Source: Christensenella massiliensis (GTDB lineage: Bacteria; Bacillota; Clostridia; Christensenellales; Christensenellaceae). Taken from it: 64,000 nucleotides of DNA. The translations under genes were made by a program, and so were the position numbers. Within the stretch, counting starts at the first letter, position 1; each line of letters begins with the position of its first letter. Shown piece by piece: positions 33,049-41,939 of the stretch. The stretch lies in contig LT700187.1 of assembly GCA_900155415.1 (NCBI GenBank), forward strand, positions 2,496,187-2,560,186, given 5' to 3'. The notes under the pieces are model-generated. The model saw only the letters and a program-made list of their open reading frames with translations. It searched no databases and was not told the DNA's origin.

Positions 33049-34431
33049 ATGGATACAAATATAACAATTCCCAGAGACAAGAAAGTCCATTTTATCGGGA
33101 TAGGCGGCTGCTCTATGAGCGGACTCGCGCAGATCATGCATGCGAACGGCTATCAGGTAACGGGCTCCGATATGAAAGAATCCGCGTTTACCCGGCAGTT
33201 GGCCAAAAAGGGAATACCCGTCACATTCGGGCATGACGAAAAAAATGTCCGCGGAGCAGGTCTTGTCGTTTATACCGCAGCAATCAAGCCCTATAATCCG
33301 GAATATGCTTATGCTGCTGCTCATGATATCCCTATGCTCGAGCGCTCTAAGCTGCTCGGCCTCATTTCCCGGCACTATAAACGCGTGGCTTGTATTTCCG
33401 GCTGCCACGGCAAAACGACGATCACGTCCATGCTCGCGCTCATCATGCAGCATTCCAGTGAAGACTGTACGGTACACGTCGGCGGGATGGTCGATTTTCT
33501 TTCGGGCGGCGTCAAGATCGGTACAAACGATGCATTCATTACGGAAGCATGCGAATATGTTCGTTCTTTTCTGACTCTGCACCCCACTCATATCCTTGTA
33601 AACAATATCGATGACGACCATCTCGATTGCTATCGTGATATCGACGATATTTTCGATACTTTCGTCGAATTTATTCAGAAAGCGGATCAAAACGGGCTTT
33701 TGCTTCTCAATCAGTCGGACGAGCTTGCATACCGCTTAAAGGAGTATGCTTCCTGCCGCGTCGTGACCTATAACGCCGGTCCTGAAAGCGACTGGTATCT
33801 GGATTCTCCGACGTTCAACGATCTCGGCTGCGGCAAAGGAACCGTCGTATGTCATGGACAAAAGCTGGGCACGCTTGAGCTTACGGTTCCCGGTCTCCAT
33901 AATCTGCGCAATGCGCTTGCTGCAACGGCGTTCGCAAATGAAGTATTTGGTGTAGACGTAAGGATTGCCATCGAGGCCCTCAAGCATTACAAACTGGCCG
34001 GACGGCGCTTTGAACTGATCGGCGAGCGTGACGGTGTACGCATTTTTCACGACTATGCGCATCATCCGAGCGAGATCGCCGCGTGCCTTGAGGCGGCTTC
34101 CATGGTTCCCCACCGCAAATTGTGGGTCGTTTTTCAATGTAATTCCTACACCCGCGCCCGCACGCTGAAAGATAAATATGCGCAATGCTTCGGCAATGCA
34201 GATGAAGTTTTGATGCCTGATATCTATCCGGGCCGCGACACAGATACGCAGGGTATCCACGCGCGCGACGTTGTGGCGGCAATCAACTCTAATTCCTCTT
34301 CGTGCCTGTATATCCCGACATTTCAGGAGATCAAGGACTATCTGCTGAAAAACTGGCAGCCCGGAGATATCGTGATGACTCTCGGCTCCGGAGATATCAA
34401 CAAACAGCAGATGATATTTTTCGAAAAGTGA
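33049..34431 (+). CDS. murC: UDP-N-acetylmuramate-L-alanine ligase
   Basis: Adds L-alanine to UDP-MurNAc in the cytosol, the first peptide step of peptidoglycan synthesis. The 460-residue protein has the N-terminal UDP-binding fold HFIGIGGCSMSGLA and the ATP loop GCHGKTTITSM near residue 112 (Thr of the usual GTHGKTT is Cys here). The central domain contains NNIDDDHLDCY. The C-terminal domain has RRFELIG, DYAHHPSEI and FQCNSYTRARTL. The ribosome site is CAGGAGAATCGG. It stands alone, with its own promoter and terminator, not in a division-cell-wall cluster. The related Mpl ligase is less likely given the motif set. Confidence 0.9.
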   Translation: MDTNITIPRDKKVHFIGIGGCSMSGLAQIMHANGYQVTGSDMKESAFTRQLAKKGIPVTFGHDEKNVRGAGLVVYTAAIKPYNPEYAYAAAHDIPMLERSKLLGLISRHYKRVACISGCHGKTTITSMLALIMQHSSEDCTVHVGGMVDFLSGGVKIGTNDAFITEACEYVRSFLTLHPTHILVNNIDDDHLDCYRDIDDIFDTFVEFIQKADQNGLLLLNQSDELAYRLKEYASCRVVTYNAGPESDWYLDSPTFNDLGCGKGTVVCHGQKLGTLELTVPGLHNLRNALAATAFANEVFGVDVRIAIEALKHYKLAGRRFELIGERDGVRIFHDYAHHPSEIAACLEAASMVPHRKLWVVFQCNSYTRARTLKDKYAQCFGNADEVLMPDIYPGRDTDTQGIHARDVVAAINSNSSSCLYIPTFQEIKDYLLKNWQPGDIVMTLGSGDINKQQMIFFEK

Positions 34432-34433
34432 TG

Positions 34434-34465
34434 AAAAAGAGACGCCGCTGCAGCGTCTCTTTTTC
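34434..34465. terminator. Bidirectional terminator between murC and the hydrogenase gene
   Basis: AAAAAGAGACGC pairs with GCGTCTCTTTTT; works for both convergent genes. Confidence 0.9.
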
Positions 34466-35691
34466 TATTCAAAGTTCCTCGTGAAAATATCGCTGTGCTC
34501 AAGCAGGCTTTCCACCGTATCAAAGCCCAGTCTGTGCAGCAACTCGATCACATACGGATTATCGATCGGCGTCGGATAGTTTGCTCTTTCCCCATATTCA
34601 TCAACATATTCCGCGCCCTGCTCTTTTTTTATGATCGCTTTAGGCCCTCCTACGCAGCCTCCTGCGCAGCCCATGCCCTCAAAAAAGTTTGCATCCGCTT
34701 CTCCTGCACGCAAGGCACTGAGCATTTCCTTACATGCGGGAACGCCGTCAGCCTGACGGGTGCGCACTGTGATCTCGCGTTCCGGATTCAAGCGGTCTAC
34801 CGTTGCTTTGACCGCTTCGCTCACCCCTCCCTTACGCGCGTAAATGCGTCCCGCACGGGAAGAATGATCTTTATCGTCCTCCGGCAGCGCGGATGTTTCG
34901 ATATCCATGGCTTCCAGAATATCCTTTGCTTCCTGAAACGTCAGTACATAATCGACCGCCCCCGCGACGTCTTTTTCCCTCGCCTCGGATTTTTTTGCAA
35001 GACACGGCCCGATAAATACGGTCAGCGCGTCCGGATAGAGAGATTTGACCGTTCTCCCGCAGGCCACCATTGGCGATACGGCCCCCGGCACATGCGGCAT
35101 CAGCTCGTGATAGACCTTGCGTATCATGGCGATCCACATGGGGCAGCAGCAGCTTGTAAGCTGATAGTCTGACTCCTTTTGGATATTCCGGTCAAATTCA
35201 AGCGCTTCCTTGAGCGTTAAGATATCCGCAAACAACGCGACCTCTATCATTCCGTCAAAGCCCACTTTTTTGAATGCGGTCCGCAGCTTTCCCGGCGTTA
35301 CATCCGGCCCGAGCTGTCCGGTAAATGCCGGAGCGATCAAGGCGTAGGCAGGTCCCTTTTTTTCTTTCAGCGCATTTAAAACGGCGATCGCGTCACGGCT
35401 GCCCTCAAGCTTTCCTCTGTCGCACGCTTCTATGCAGGCTCCGCACCCGACGCATTCTTCTGCTGCGATTTCAATTCCGCCCTTTTCATTGGGCCGGATC
35501 GCATCAAATTCACAAACATTCCTGCACGCTTGCTGACGGCCGGGAGGACAGTCGCACTCTTCCCGCTTCCACACGACAGGATAATTCTGCGGCTGAAATA
35601 GGCAGTCAAGATCTTCCATATTATTTTCCACAGTTTCTCCCCGCGCAGATCTTTTCAATAAATTTTGGTATATTTTCTCAAAGGTCTCCAT
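34465..35691 (-). CDS. [FeFe] hydrogenase, small M2-type with variant H-cluster motifs
   Basis: Monomeric iron hydrogenase of 408 residues. An N-terminal ferredoxin domain has Cys46, Cys48, Cys56 and Cys60 (odd spacing) and a regular Cys80, Cys83, Cys86, Cys90 set. The H-cluster domain carries three variant motifs: TSCCCPMW (179-186) instead of TSCCPxW, GPCLAKKSE at Cys230 instead of MPCxxKKxE, and EGMGCAGGCVGGP with Cys342 and Cys346. This combination is unlike the fermentative group A enzymes and resembles the less studied group B-like set. It could evolve or take up hydrogen with ferredoxin; direction is unknown. I start at 35691 because GGAGGAG lies just upstream. Maturases are at 0-3 kb. 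Confidence 0.85.
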   Translation of the reverse strand: METFEKIYQNLLKRSARGETVENNMEDLDCLFQPQNYPVVWKREECDCPPGRQQACRNVCEFDAIRPNEKGGIEIAAEECVGCGACIEACDRGKLEGSRDAIAVLNALKEKKGPAYALIAPAFTGQLGPDVTPGKLRTAFKKVGFDGMIEVALFADILTLKEALEFDRNIQKESDYQLTSCCCPMWIAMIRKVYHELMPHVPGAVSPMVACGRTVKSLYPDALTVFIGPCLAKKSEAREKDVAGAVDYVLTFQEAKDILEAMDIETSALPEDDKDHSSRAGRIYARKGGVSEAVKATVDRLNPEREITVRTRQADGVPACKEMLSALRAGEADANFFEGMGCAGGCVGGPKAIIKKEQGAEYVDEYGERANYPTPIDNPYVIELLHRLGFDTVESLLEHSDIFTRNFE

Positions 35692-35742
35692 TGCTCTCCT
35701 CCATAAGGCAGTCGTTTTATTTATCATACCACAAGCCCGCCA

Positions 35743-35772
35743 TACGAAAACAGCGGGGAAGAAAACCCGCTG
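35743..35772 (-). terminator. Terminator after the glycosyltransferase gene
   Basis: CAGCGGG pairs with CCCGCTG, followed on the minus strand by TTTTCG; the run AAAAAAGAGC precedes it. Confidence 0.75.
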
Positions 35773-35779
35773 CTCTTTT

Positions 35780-37021
35780 TTACGTTCCGGCGTCTACATC
35801 TTCAATTTTGTATTTGCTCTGATGCGCGATCGGCACCCATTCCGTCCGCGGTCTGAGCATTGCACCCAGCGCTATGAACATCATCGTCAGCAAAAAAATC
35901 GGGTAAAGCCATATCCCGCGCGTCATAGGCCTTATTTTCCTGTGTTCAAGCCTCAGCGTTAGGAACGCTACAAGCATTGCAAGGCTCCAGTTAAATACAC
36001 ATAATATCCCTACAATCAGCGCGGCAGACTGCGAAAATGCCGGCGTCAGAAACAACGTCAGCACAGCCGTCACATTCAGCGGTAAAGCCAAACCTGTTGC
36101 AGGAATAAACAGAATATACCACGCAAGATCAAGCGCTTTCAGATTCCCGCGGAATACATTTTTCATAATTTTCGAAAAATACAGCGGTATACACTGCATC
36201 CCTCCCACCATCCAGCGGTATCTCTGCTTGACCGACACGCTGTAATCGGCGGGTTGTTCGTCATAAAATACAGCCTTGCGCGCAGGAATGATCGTGTGAC
36301 CTTTTAATATCTGCTGGATCGAAAACTCTACGTCTTCCGTCAGGGAATAGGTCGTCCACCCCTCCTCACCCAAAGCGGAAAGCCTGAACGCAAATCCGGT
36401 TCCTCCCACCATACTGGAAAAGCCGAGCGTATGGCGCGCCGTATAGTAAAACCGCTGCAGCATCAGCCAGTAGATCGAATAGACTTCGCTTACCCACGAA
36501 TCATGGATATTTTTCGTATCCCGATAACCAAGCGCTACGTCGGCCCCGGCATTCAAGGCGCAGTTCATCTCCGTAAGAAAGGTAGGCGCCGCCAGATTAT
36601 CTGCGTCGAATACGCATACTGCGTCATATTGGTCCGCATATTCGTTCAACAGGCGGTTGATCCCAAAATGAAGAGCATAGCCCTTTCCTTTCTTTTCCTC
36701 ATTGAACCGCTCGAATACCGTCGCGCCGCACGCTTGCGCAACACGCGCCGTTTGGTCCGTACAGTTATCCGCCACAACAAAAATATGATACTTTTGATAG
36801 TCCTGCTTCTTCAGGCTATCGATCAAATTTCCAATTACATTTTCTTCGTTGCGTGCACAAATCAGTACCGCAAAACGGTATTGTTCTTTTCCGGTCACAC
36901 AAAGCGCGCGCGGTCTGCGCAGTCCGGCAAGCGTTGTGATTGCCAGCCATATCATGATTGGCATAGAATAGACCGACAGTATGATCGTGATCCATTTACA
37001 GATCTCAAGTGCGGGATTCAT
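35780..37021 (-). CDS. Membrane-bound family 2 glycosyltransferase
   Basis: A 413-residue processive glycosyltransferase of the cellulose/hyaluronan synthase type (GT2). One N-terminal helix (about 10-32) is followed by the catalytic domain with DADN (the DxD metal site), TEDVE (catalytic base) and QRYRW (the QxxRW acceptor motif). Four or so C-terminal membrane helices follow residue ~290. It probably builds an exported polysaccharide or glycolipid from a UDP-sugar. The product is unknown, and no other polysaccharide gene is adjacent. The start has a GGGGGAACTGGGGA site upstream. Confidence 0.88.
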   Translation of the reverse strand: MNPALEICKWITIILSVYSMPIMIWLAITTLAGLRRPRALCVTGKEQYRFAVLICARNEENVIGNLIDSLKKQDYQKYHIFVVADNCTDQTARVAQACGATVFERFNEEKKGKGYALHFGINRLLNEYADQYDAVCVFDADNLAAPTFLTEMNCALNAGADVALGYRDTKNIHDSWVSEVYSIYWLMLQRFYYTARHTLGFSSMVGGTGFAFRLSALGEEGWTTYSLTEDVEFSIQQILKGHTIIPARKAVFYDEQPADYSVSVKQRYRWMVGGMQCIPLYFSKIMKNVFRGNLKALDLAWYILFIPATGLALPLNVTAVLTLFLTPAFSQSAALIVGILCVFNWSLAMLVAFLTLRLEHRKIRPMTRGIWLYPIFLLTMMFIALGAMLRPRTEWVPIAHQSKYKIEDVDAGT

Positions 37022-37129
37022 TCCCCAGTTCCCCCATTTTCCGCCCGAATCAGGCCTCTCGTTTCATTATATCACTTTTTTGCTAAGCCGTTTCTTAAGA
37101 ACCGCTTAACAACTTTGAAATAAGCTTTC

Positions 37130-38059
37130 TCATTCGCAGAACAGCGGCGTACTGAAATAGCGTTCCGCTGTGTCGGGCAAAACGGTCACAACTGTTTTTT
37201 CCGGCCCAAGCCTGCGTGCAAGGCGCAGCGCTGCCGCCACATTCGTTCCGCTCGATATCCCGCACATAAGCCCCTCCATGCGCGCGAGATCTTTTGCGGT
37301 TTGGATCGCTTCATCGTCGGTCACGATACAGATATCGTCATAAATTTTTGTGTTCAGATTTTCCGGAATAAGGCCGTCCCCGATCCCCATCTGCAAATGG
37401 GTCCCTATACTCCCCCCGGATAAGATAGCGGCGTTCTCCGGTTCGACCGCCCATATCGTCATATCAGGATTCTGCGCTTTCAGCACCTCTCCTATTCCGG
37501 TGATCGTTCCGCCGGTACCTACTCCGGAACAAAAACCGTGTATCGGCCCGGAGACCTGTTCCAATATTTCGAGTGCCGTATGATGCCTGTGCGCCATAGG
37601 ATTCGCAGGATTCGCAAACTGCTGCGGCACAAAAACATGCGGATCCTCCCGCTGCATCTCAAGCGCCGTTTTCAGACATTCTTCTATGCATTCTCCGATA
37701 TTTCCATCATCGTGTACAAGCTTTACTTCCGCACCATAGTGCTCCATCAGCTTTCTGCGTTCTTCGCTGACGGAATCGGGCATAATGATGACCGTTCGGT
37801 AGCCCCTTACCGCTCCGACGAGCGCAAGGCCGATCCCCTGATTGCCGCTTGTCGGCTCTACGATGATGGAATCCTGATCTAAAACGCCCTGCTTCTCCGC
37901 TTCCAAAATCATATTATACGCCGTGCGCGTCTTGATCGAACCCCCGATGTTAAGCCCTTCATATTTTACAAGTACCTGTGCGCAGTCCTCTCCCGTCATG
38001 CGATTCAGCCGTATCATGGGCGTATGCCCGACCGCCTCCAGAACATTATTGTAAATCAT
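37130..38059 (-). CDS. cysK: Cysteine synthase family PLP enzyme
   Basis: A 309-residue beta-replacing PLP enzyme of the CysK/CysM family that would make cysteine from O-acetylserine and sulfide. The PLP lysine is Lys43 in GGSIKTRTAYN. The usual sequence there is SVKDR, so the Asp after the lysine is Thr. Other motifs are PTSGNQGIGLA, the phosphate loop GVGTGGTITG and SSGTNVAA. The last residues, YFSTPLFCE, match CysK ends. The altered lysine segment may reflect a different substrate such as O-phosphoserine. It is transcribed alone, with the dinB promoter running the other way. Confidence 0.85.
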   Translation of the reverse strand: MIYNNVLEAVGHTPMIRLNRMTGEDCAQVLVKYEGLNIGGSIKTRTAYNMILEAEKQGVLDQDSIIVEPTSGNQGIGLALVGAVRGYRTVIIMPDSVSEERRKLMEHYGAEVKLVHDDGNIGECIEECLKTALEMQREDPHVFVPQQFANPANPMAHRHHTALEILEQVSGPIHGFCSGVGTGGTITGIGEVLKAQNPDMTIWAVEPENAAILSGGSIGTHLQMGIGDGLIPENLNTKIYDDICIVTDDEAIQTAKDLARMEGLMCGISSGTNVAAALRLARRLGPEKTVVTVLPDTAERYFSTPLFCE

Positions 38060-38144
38060 CGAAAAATCCTCGCTTCCTAAGCATGCCTATATATTATATA
38101 CCGTATGAACGGCTTTTGGAATAAATATTTTAATTCGCATCGTT

Positions 38145-38173
38145 TTGACACTTGTCTGCCGTCTTTCTATAAT
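38145..38173 (+). promoter_or_regulatory. Consensus promoter of dinB
   Basis: Exact TTGACA, exactly 17 bp and exact TATAAT. No LexA-type GAAC-N4-GTTC box is visible around it, so expression may be constitutive. Confidence 0.88.
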
Positions 38174-38214
38174 AGAATATAACTATGCCAAAATCGTCGG
38201 AAAGGAGGAACGTT

Positions 38215-39471
38215 ATGGATAGGACTATTCTGCATTGTGACTGTAATGCATATTATGCTTCAGTCGAGTGTATTGCGCGTCCCGAACTACGCAGCGTTCC
38301 AATGGCCGTATGCGGCGATCCTGAAAGCCGGCGCGGTATCATCTTAGCAAAAAATGAGCTTGCTAAAGGTTACGGCATCGTGACGGCCGAAACCGTTTGG
38401 CAGGCAAAGCGCAAGTGTCCCGAACTTGTTTTAGTCGCTCCCCACCGGGAAGCATATAAAGAATATTGTCAAAAAATTAACAAAATATATGCCGAATATA
38501 CCAGCAAAGTCGAAGCATTCAGCATTGACGAGTCGTGGCTCGACGTAACGGGGAGCCTGCATCTGTTCGGATCCGGAAAAGAGATCGCAGACGCGCTGCG
38601 CGCCCGCATACGCAGAGAACTGAATCTTACCGTTTCGGTCGGCGTATCTTTCAACAAGGTTTTCGCTAAATTGGGCAGCGATTATAAAAAGCCGGATGCC
38701 ACAACCGTGATCACGCGGGAAAATTTTAAAGACATCCTCTACCCCCTCCCCGTGACCGATATGCTGTTCGTTGGTCGGAAAACGGCTTCTGCCCTGCAAA
38801 AAATAGGCGTCACGACCATTGGCGCGCTTGCCGCGCTGAAACGTACAGAAATCGCAAAGCTATTGGGGAAATCCGGCGAACTCATCTGGGAATATGCAAA
38901 CGGTCTGGACGAAAGTCCGGTCCGCGAGATCGGTCAGGCCGATCCTGTCAAAAGTATCGGGAACAGCATCACCTTTCGGCGCAATCTCGTCGGTGAGCGG
39001 GATATCCGCTCCGGCGTATTGATGCTCGCAGACAGTGTAGGCGCACGCCTCCGCAAGGCCGGGCTTTACTGCCAAACTGTTCAGGTGCAGATCAAAGATC
39101 CCGGCTTCAGGGTGATCTCCCGCCAGCAAACACTTGCACACCCGCTTCATCTGACAAAAGACCTTGCCGACGCAGGTATGGAAATTATTCTGCGGGCATG
39201 GGATATGGCAAATCCGATTCGTCTTATCTCACTTACCGCAACCGGCCTTACCCCGTCTTGTACAGGAGGACAGATAACATTCTTCGACGCGCCGCGGGAG
39301 CGTTCGGAAAAACAGGAAAAACTGGAAGATACGATCGACCGTATTCGCGGAAAATTCGGAAAGGATGCCGTTTCCTATGCCTCGATCCTCAAAACGGATA
39401 TCGTTTCCGAAAAGAAAGCCGATATCCCTCTGCTTTCTGAGAGTAAGCCCGATTGGCCCACAAAGGAATAG
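38215..39471 (+). CDS. dinB: DNA polymerase IV (Y family)
   Basis: Error-prone translesion DNA polymerase. The 418-residue protein starts MDRTILHCDCNAYYASVE with the first metal-binding aspartate. It has the second catalytic pair in AFSIDESWLDVTGS and the thumb helix-hairpin-helix VGRKTASALQKIGVTTIG. The little-finger domain follows from about residue 240. The start at 38215 has AAAGGAGG six bases upstream; the in-frame ATG at 38185 does not. The C-terminal tail LSESKPDWPTKE shows no clear beta-clamp motif. It is a single gene with a consensus promoter. Confidence 0.94.
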   Translation: MDRTILHCDCNAYYASVECIARPELRSVPMAVCGDPESRRGIILAKNELAKGYGIVTAETVWQAKRKCPELVLVAPHREAYKEYCQKINKIYAEYTSKVEAFSIDESWLDVTGSLHLFGSGKEIADALRARIRRELNLTVSVGVSFNKVFAKLGSDYKKPDATTVITRENFKDILYPLPVTDMLFVGRKTASALQKIGVTTIGALAALKRTEIAKLLGKSGELIWEYANGLDESPVREIGQADPVKSIGNSITFRRNLVGERDIRSGVLMLADSVGARLRKAGLYCQTVQVQIKDPGFRVISRQQTLAHPLHLTKDLADAGMEIILRAWDMANPIRLISLTATGLTPSCTGGQITFFDAPRERSEKQEKLEDTIDRIRGKFGKDAVSYASILKTDIVSEKKADIPLLSESKPDWPTKE

Positions 39472-39509
39472 CCTTCATTTTATAACAAGATTTCCCTGCC
39501 TGTTGACAC

Positions 39510-39566
39510 AAAAAGCCTCCCGCCGCCAAAAAAGGATTTTTCCGGCTGGGGAGGCTTTCTGTTTTT
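39510..39566. terminator. Bidirectional terminator between dinB and the metal ATPase gene
   Basis: AAAGCCTCCC pairs with GGGGAGGCTTT around a long loop containing CCGCC and GGATTTTTCCGG; T-rich on both outer sides. Confidence 0.75.
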
Positions 39567-39569
39567 CTA

Positions 39570-41456
39570 TCACAGGTCATGCACCCGCAGCGCGCGGATC
39601 GCATTTAAGATCGCAATGATCATGACCCCTACATCCGCGAAAATTGCAAACCACATATTTGCGATGCCTACTACGCCAAGCCCAAGACAGGCAAATTTGA
39701 TAATCAATGCAAATATGATATTCTGATACACGATCCGAATGCATTTCCGTGAAATTTTAATAGATTTCGCGATCTGCACCGGGTCGTCGTCCATCAGCAC
39801 TACGTCTGCAGCTTCAATGGCAGCGTCGGAGCCCATCGCGCCCATGGCGATCCCGATATCTGCCCGCGATAATACAGGAGCATCGTTGATGCCGTCCCCA
39901 ACGAACGCCAGCTTCGCATTTTTTTGCTTTCCGGACAAAAGCGCTTCCACCTTTTCCACTTTGCCGGCAGGAAGGAGCTCACTGTATACCTCGTCTATCC
40001 CCAATTCAGATGCCACCCGGTCGGCCACTTTTTTGACGTCGCCGGTCAGCATGACCGTTTTTTCCACTCCCGCATGTTTCAGGGCAGCGACCGCTTCTTT
40101 GGAATGAGGCTTGATGACGTCGGATATCACGATGTGCCCCGCATATTGCCCATCGATCGCTATATGAACGATCGTTCCGACGCTATGGCAGCTGTGATAG
40201 GAGATGCCCAGCTTTTCCATCAGCTTGTGGTTCCCTGCAGCGATAGGAACGCCATCCACCTTTGCCATAACGCCGTGCCCGCTGATCTCCTGAATATCTG
40301 ATACGCGGCTCCGGTCTATTGGTTTTCCATAAGCTTTTTGCAGGCTTTTACTGATCGGGTGGGAGGATGCGCTTTCAGCGAGAGCCGCATATTCCAGAAT
40401 TTTCGCTTCATCCAAGCTGTTGTGATGCACGGCATTGACTTCGAATACTCCCTGTGTCAGCGTTCCTGTCTTGTCAAATACGACATATTTTGTCTGCGAC
40501 AGCGTTTCCAGATAGTTGGAGCCTTTGATCAAAATACCCTCTTTGCTCGCACCGCCGATCCCTGCAAAAAAGCTGAGCGGGATACTGATGACGAGCGCAC
40601 ACGGGCAGCTTATTACGAGAAACGTAAGCGCCCGATAGATCCATACGTCCCATTCTGCGCCTGTATCCATAAACAACATACGGACCAAAGGCGGGAAGAT
40701 CGCAACAGCTAAGGCTGCAAAGCAGACCGCCGGAGTATAGACTCTTGCAAATTTGGAGATAAAGTTTTCCGACCGCGATTTCCGCGAACTGGCATTTTCT
40801 ACCAGATCCAGAATTTTGGAAACTGTCGATTCCCCAAATTCCTTGGTCGTCCGTATTTTCAGAACGCCCGACAGATTCACACAGCCGCTGATGATCTCGC
40901 CGCCCTCCCGCACGTCGCGCGGCACGCTTTCCCCCGTCAGCGCACTGGTATTAAGGCTTGAGTGGCCGTCCACCACGATGCCATCCAACGGAACCTTCTC
41001 TCCGGGCTGTACCACAATGATACTGCCGATCTTTACTTCATCCGGGTCGACCCGCTCTAATTTTCCATTCCGTTCCATATTGGCATAATCAGGACGTATA
41101 TCCATAAGAGCACTGATATTCCGGCGGCTCTTTCCCACAGCATAGCTCTGAAACAGTTCTCCTACCTGATAAAAAAGCATGACTGCGATCGCTTCATTAT
41201 AGTCTCCGTTCCGTTCATAGATAGCCAGTGCGAAAGCGCCGATCGTGGCGACAGTCATCAAAAAATTTTCGTCAAACACCTGATGGTTCAGGATCCCCTT
41301 GCCCGCCTTTCTTAAAATATCATAGCCGATGACCAAATAAGCCGCCAGATATAAGGCGAGCTGCGGGAGTCCTGTCACCGGGATAAAATGCAGCGCAAGC
41401 AGCATCGCAGCTGTGATAAGAATGCGCGTTAGCATTTTTTTCTGTTTCCTATTCAT
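39570..41456 (-). CDS. Heavy-metal exporting P1B-type ATPase without N-terminal HMA domain
   Basis: A 628-residue cation pump. The actuator loop TGESVPRDV, membrane metal site SCPCALVISIPLSF (CPC), phosphorylation motif DKTGTLTQG, the HP locus SSHPISKSL and hinge GDGINDAP are all present. The last helices resemble Zn/Cd/Pb pumps (P1B-2), so zinc, cadmium or lead export is likely. The usual N-terminal metal-binding domain is missing and is encoded as a separate small gene just upstream. AAAGGAG lies before the ATG at 41456. A perfect ArsR-type palindrome lies 16 bases upstream of the start codon, so metal-dependent derepression is expected. Confidence 0.92.
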   Translation of the reverse strand: MNRKQKKMLTRILITAAMLLALHFIPVTGLPQLALYLAAYLVIGYDILRKAGKGILNHQVFDENFLMTVATIGAFALAIYERNGDYNEAIAVMLFYQVGELFQSYAVGKSRRNISALMDIRPDYANMERNGKLERVDPDEVKIGSIIVVQPGEKVPLDGIVVDGHSSLNTSALTGESVPRDVREGGEIISGCVNLSGVLKIRTTKEFGESTVSKILDLVENASSRKSRSENFISKFARVYTPAVCFAALAVAIFPPLVRMLFMDTGAEWDVWIYRALTFLVISCPCALVISIPLSFFAGIGGASKEGILIKGSNYLETLSQTKYVVFDKTGTLTQGVFEVNAVHHNSLDEAKILEYAALAESASSHPISKSLQKAYGKPIDRSRVSDIQEISGHGVMAKVDGVPIAAGNHKLMEKLGISYHSCHSVGTIVHIAIDGQYAGHIVISDVIKPHSKEAVAALKHAGVEKTVMLTGDVKKVADRVASELGIDEVYSELLPAGKVEKVEALLSGKQKNAKLAFVGDGINDAPVLSRADIGIAMGAMGSDAAIEAADVVLMDDDPVQIAKSIKISRKCIRIVYQNIIFALIIKFACLGLGVVGIANMWFAIFADVGVMIIAILNAIRALRVHDL

Positions 41457-41471
41457 TCCATGGCTCCTTTA

Positions 41472-41493
41472 CAATTAAACATTTGTTTAATTG
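41472..41493. promoter_or_regulatory. ArsR-family operator O2, before the ATPase gene
   Basis: A perfect 10-2-10 palindrome, CAATTAAACA-TT-TGTTTAATTG. It is nearly identical to the site in front of the regulator gene and lies between the HMA gene and the ATPase gene. Confidence 0.75.
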
Positions 41494-41499
41494 TTTGTT

Positions 41500-41540
41500 C
41501 TAAATATGCGCCCCTTTTCGTTCTGTCGTCCGGGGCGCTT
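41500..41540 (-). terminator. Hairpin between the HMA gene and the ATPase gene
   Basis: GCGCCCC pairs with GGGGCGC, followed on the minus strand by ATATTT. It probably lowers readthrough into the ATPase gene. Confidence 0.55.
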
Positions 41541-41549
41541 GATACGTTT

Positions 41550-41771
41550 CTATGAAAGGGCTATCTCACAATCCGGCTCCACCTTTTTGCAGGCTTTCAA
41601 GACTGCCTTCATTACTACGCCGGGCTCTTCCCCCTCTTCAAATTCTACAATCATTTTCTGCGTCATAAAATTGACTGTCGCATTTTTCACTCCATCTACT
41701 TTCCCTGCAGCTGTTTCCATCAAATTAGCGCAGTTGGCACAATCTACTTCAATAGCATAAGTCTTTTTCAT
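41550..41771 (-). CDS. Standalone HMA-domain metal-binding protein
   Basis: A 73-residue heavy-metal-associated domain (ferredoxin-like fold, PF00403) with the metal-binding CxxC as VDCANCAN at residues ~10-17. It probably hands a soft metal to the ATPase encoded next, or it replaces the domain that ATPase lacks. The ATG at 41771 has AAAGGAG upstream; a longer frame reaching to 41852 would run through the operator and has no ribosome site. It is transcribed divergently from the ArsR regulator gene. Confidence 0.88.
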   Translation of the reverse strand: MKKTYAIEVDCANCANLMETAAGKVDGVKNATVNFMTQKMIVEFEEGEEPGVVMKAVLKACKKVEPDCEIALS

Positions 41772-41808
41772 AAGAATGCTCCTTTCGATATTCGCGCTTT
41801 GAATTTTA

Positions 41809-41830
41809 CAATTAAGCACTTGTTTAATTA
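41809..41830. promoter_or_regulatory. ArsR-family operator O1, in the divergent promoter region
   Basis: CAATTAAGCA-CT-TGTTTAATTA, a 10-2-10 palindrome with two mismatches to perfect symmetry. It overlaps the -35 element of the regulator's own promoter. Confidence 0.7.
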
Positions 41831-41848
41831 TTCTAACTGTAATATAAT
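41820..41848 (+). promoter_or_regulatory. Promoter of the ArsR-family regulator gene
   Basis: TTGTTT, 17 bp and TATAAT. The -35 lies inside operator O1, implying autorepression. Confidence 0.68.
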
Positions 41849-41939
41849 ACAATCAAACGAAAAAGTCAACGCTTTTCTTCCATACCTTTCCAAAAGAAAG
41901 AAAAGCATTGCCGCCCGGGCTAAAAAGGAGGAATCGGTT

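Noticed and set aside
35692..35727. Earlier start for the hydrogenase
   Set aside because: The upstream in-frame codon has no ribosome site, while the ATG at 35691 follows GGAGGAG.
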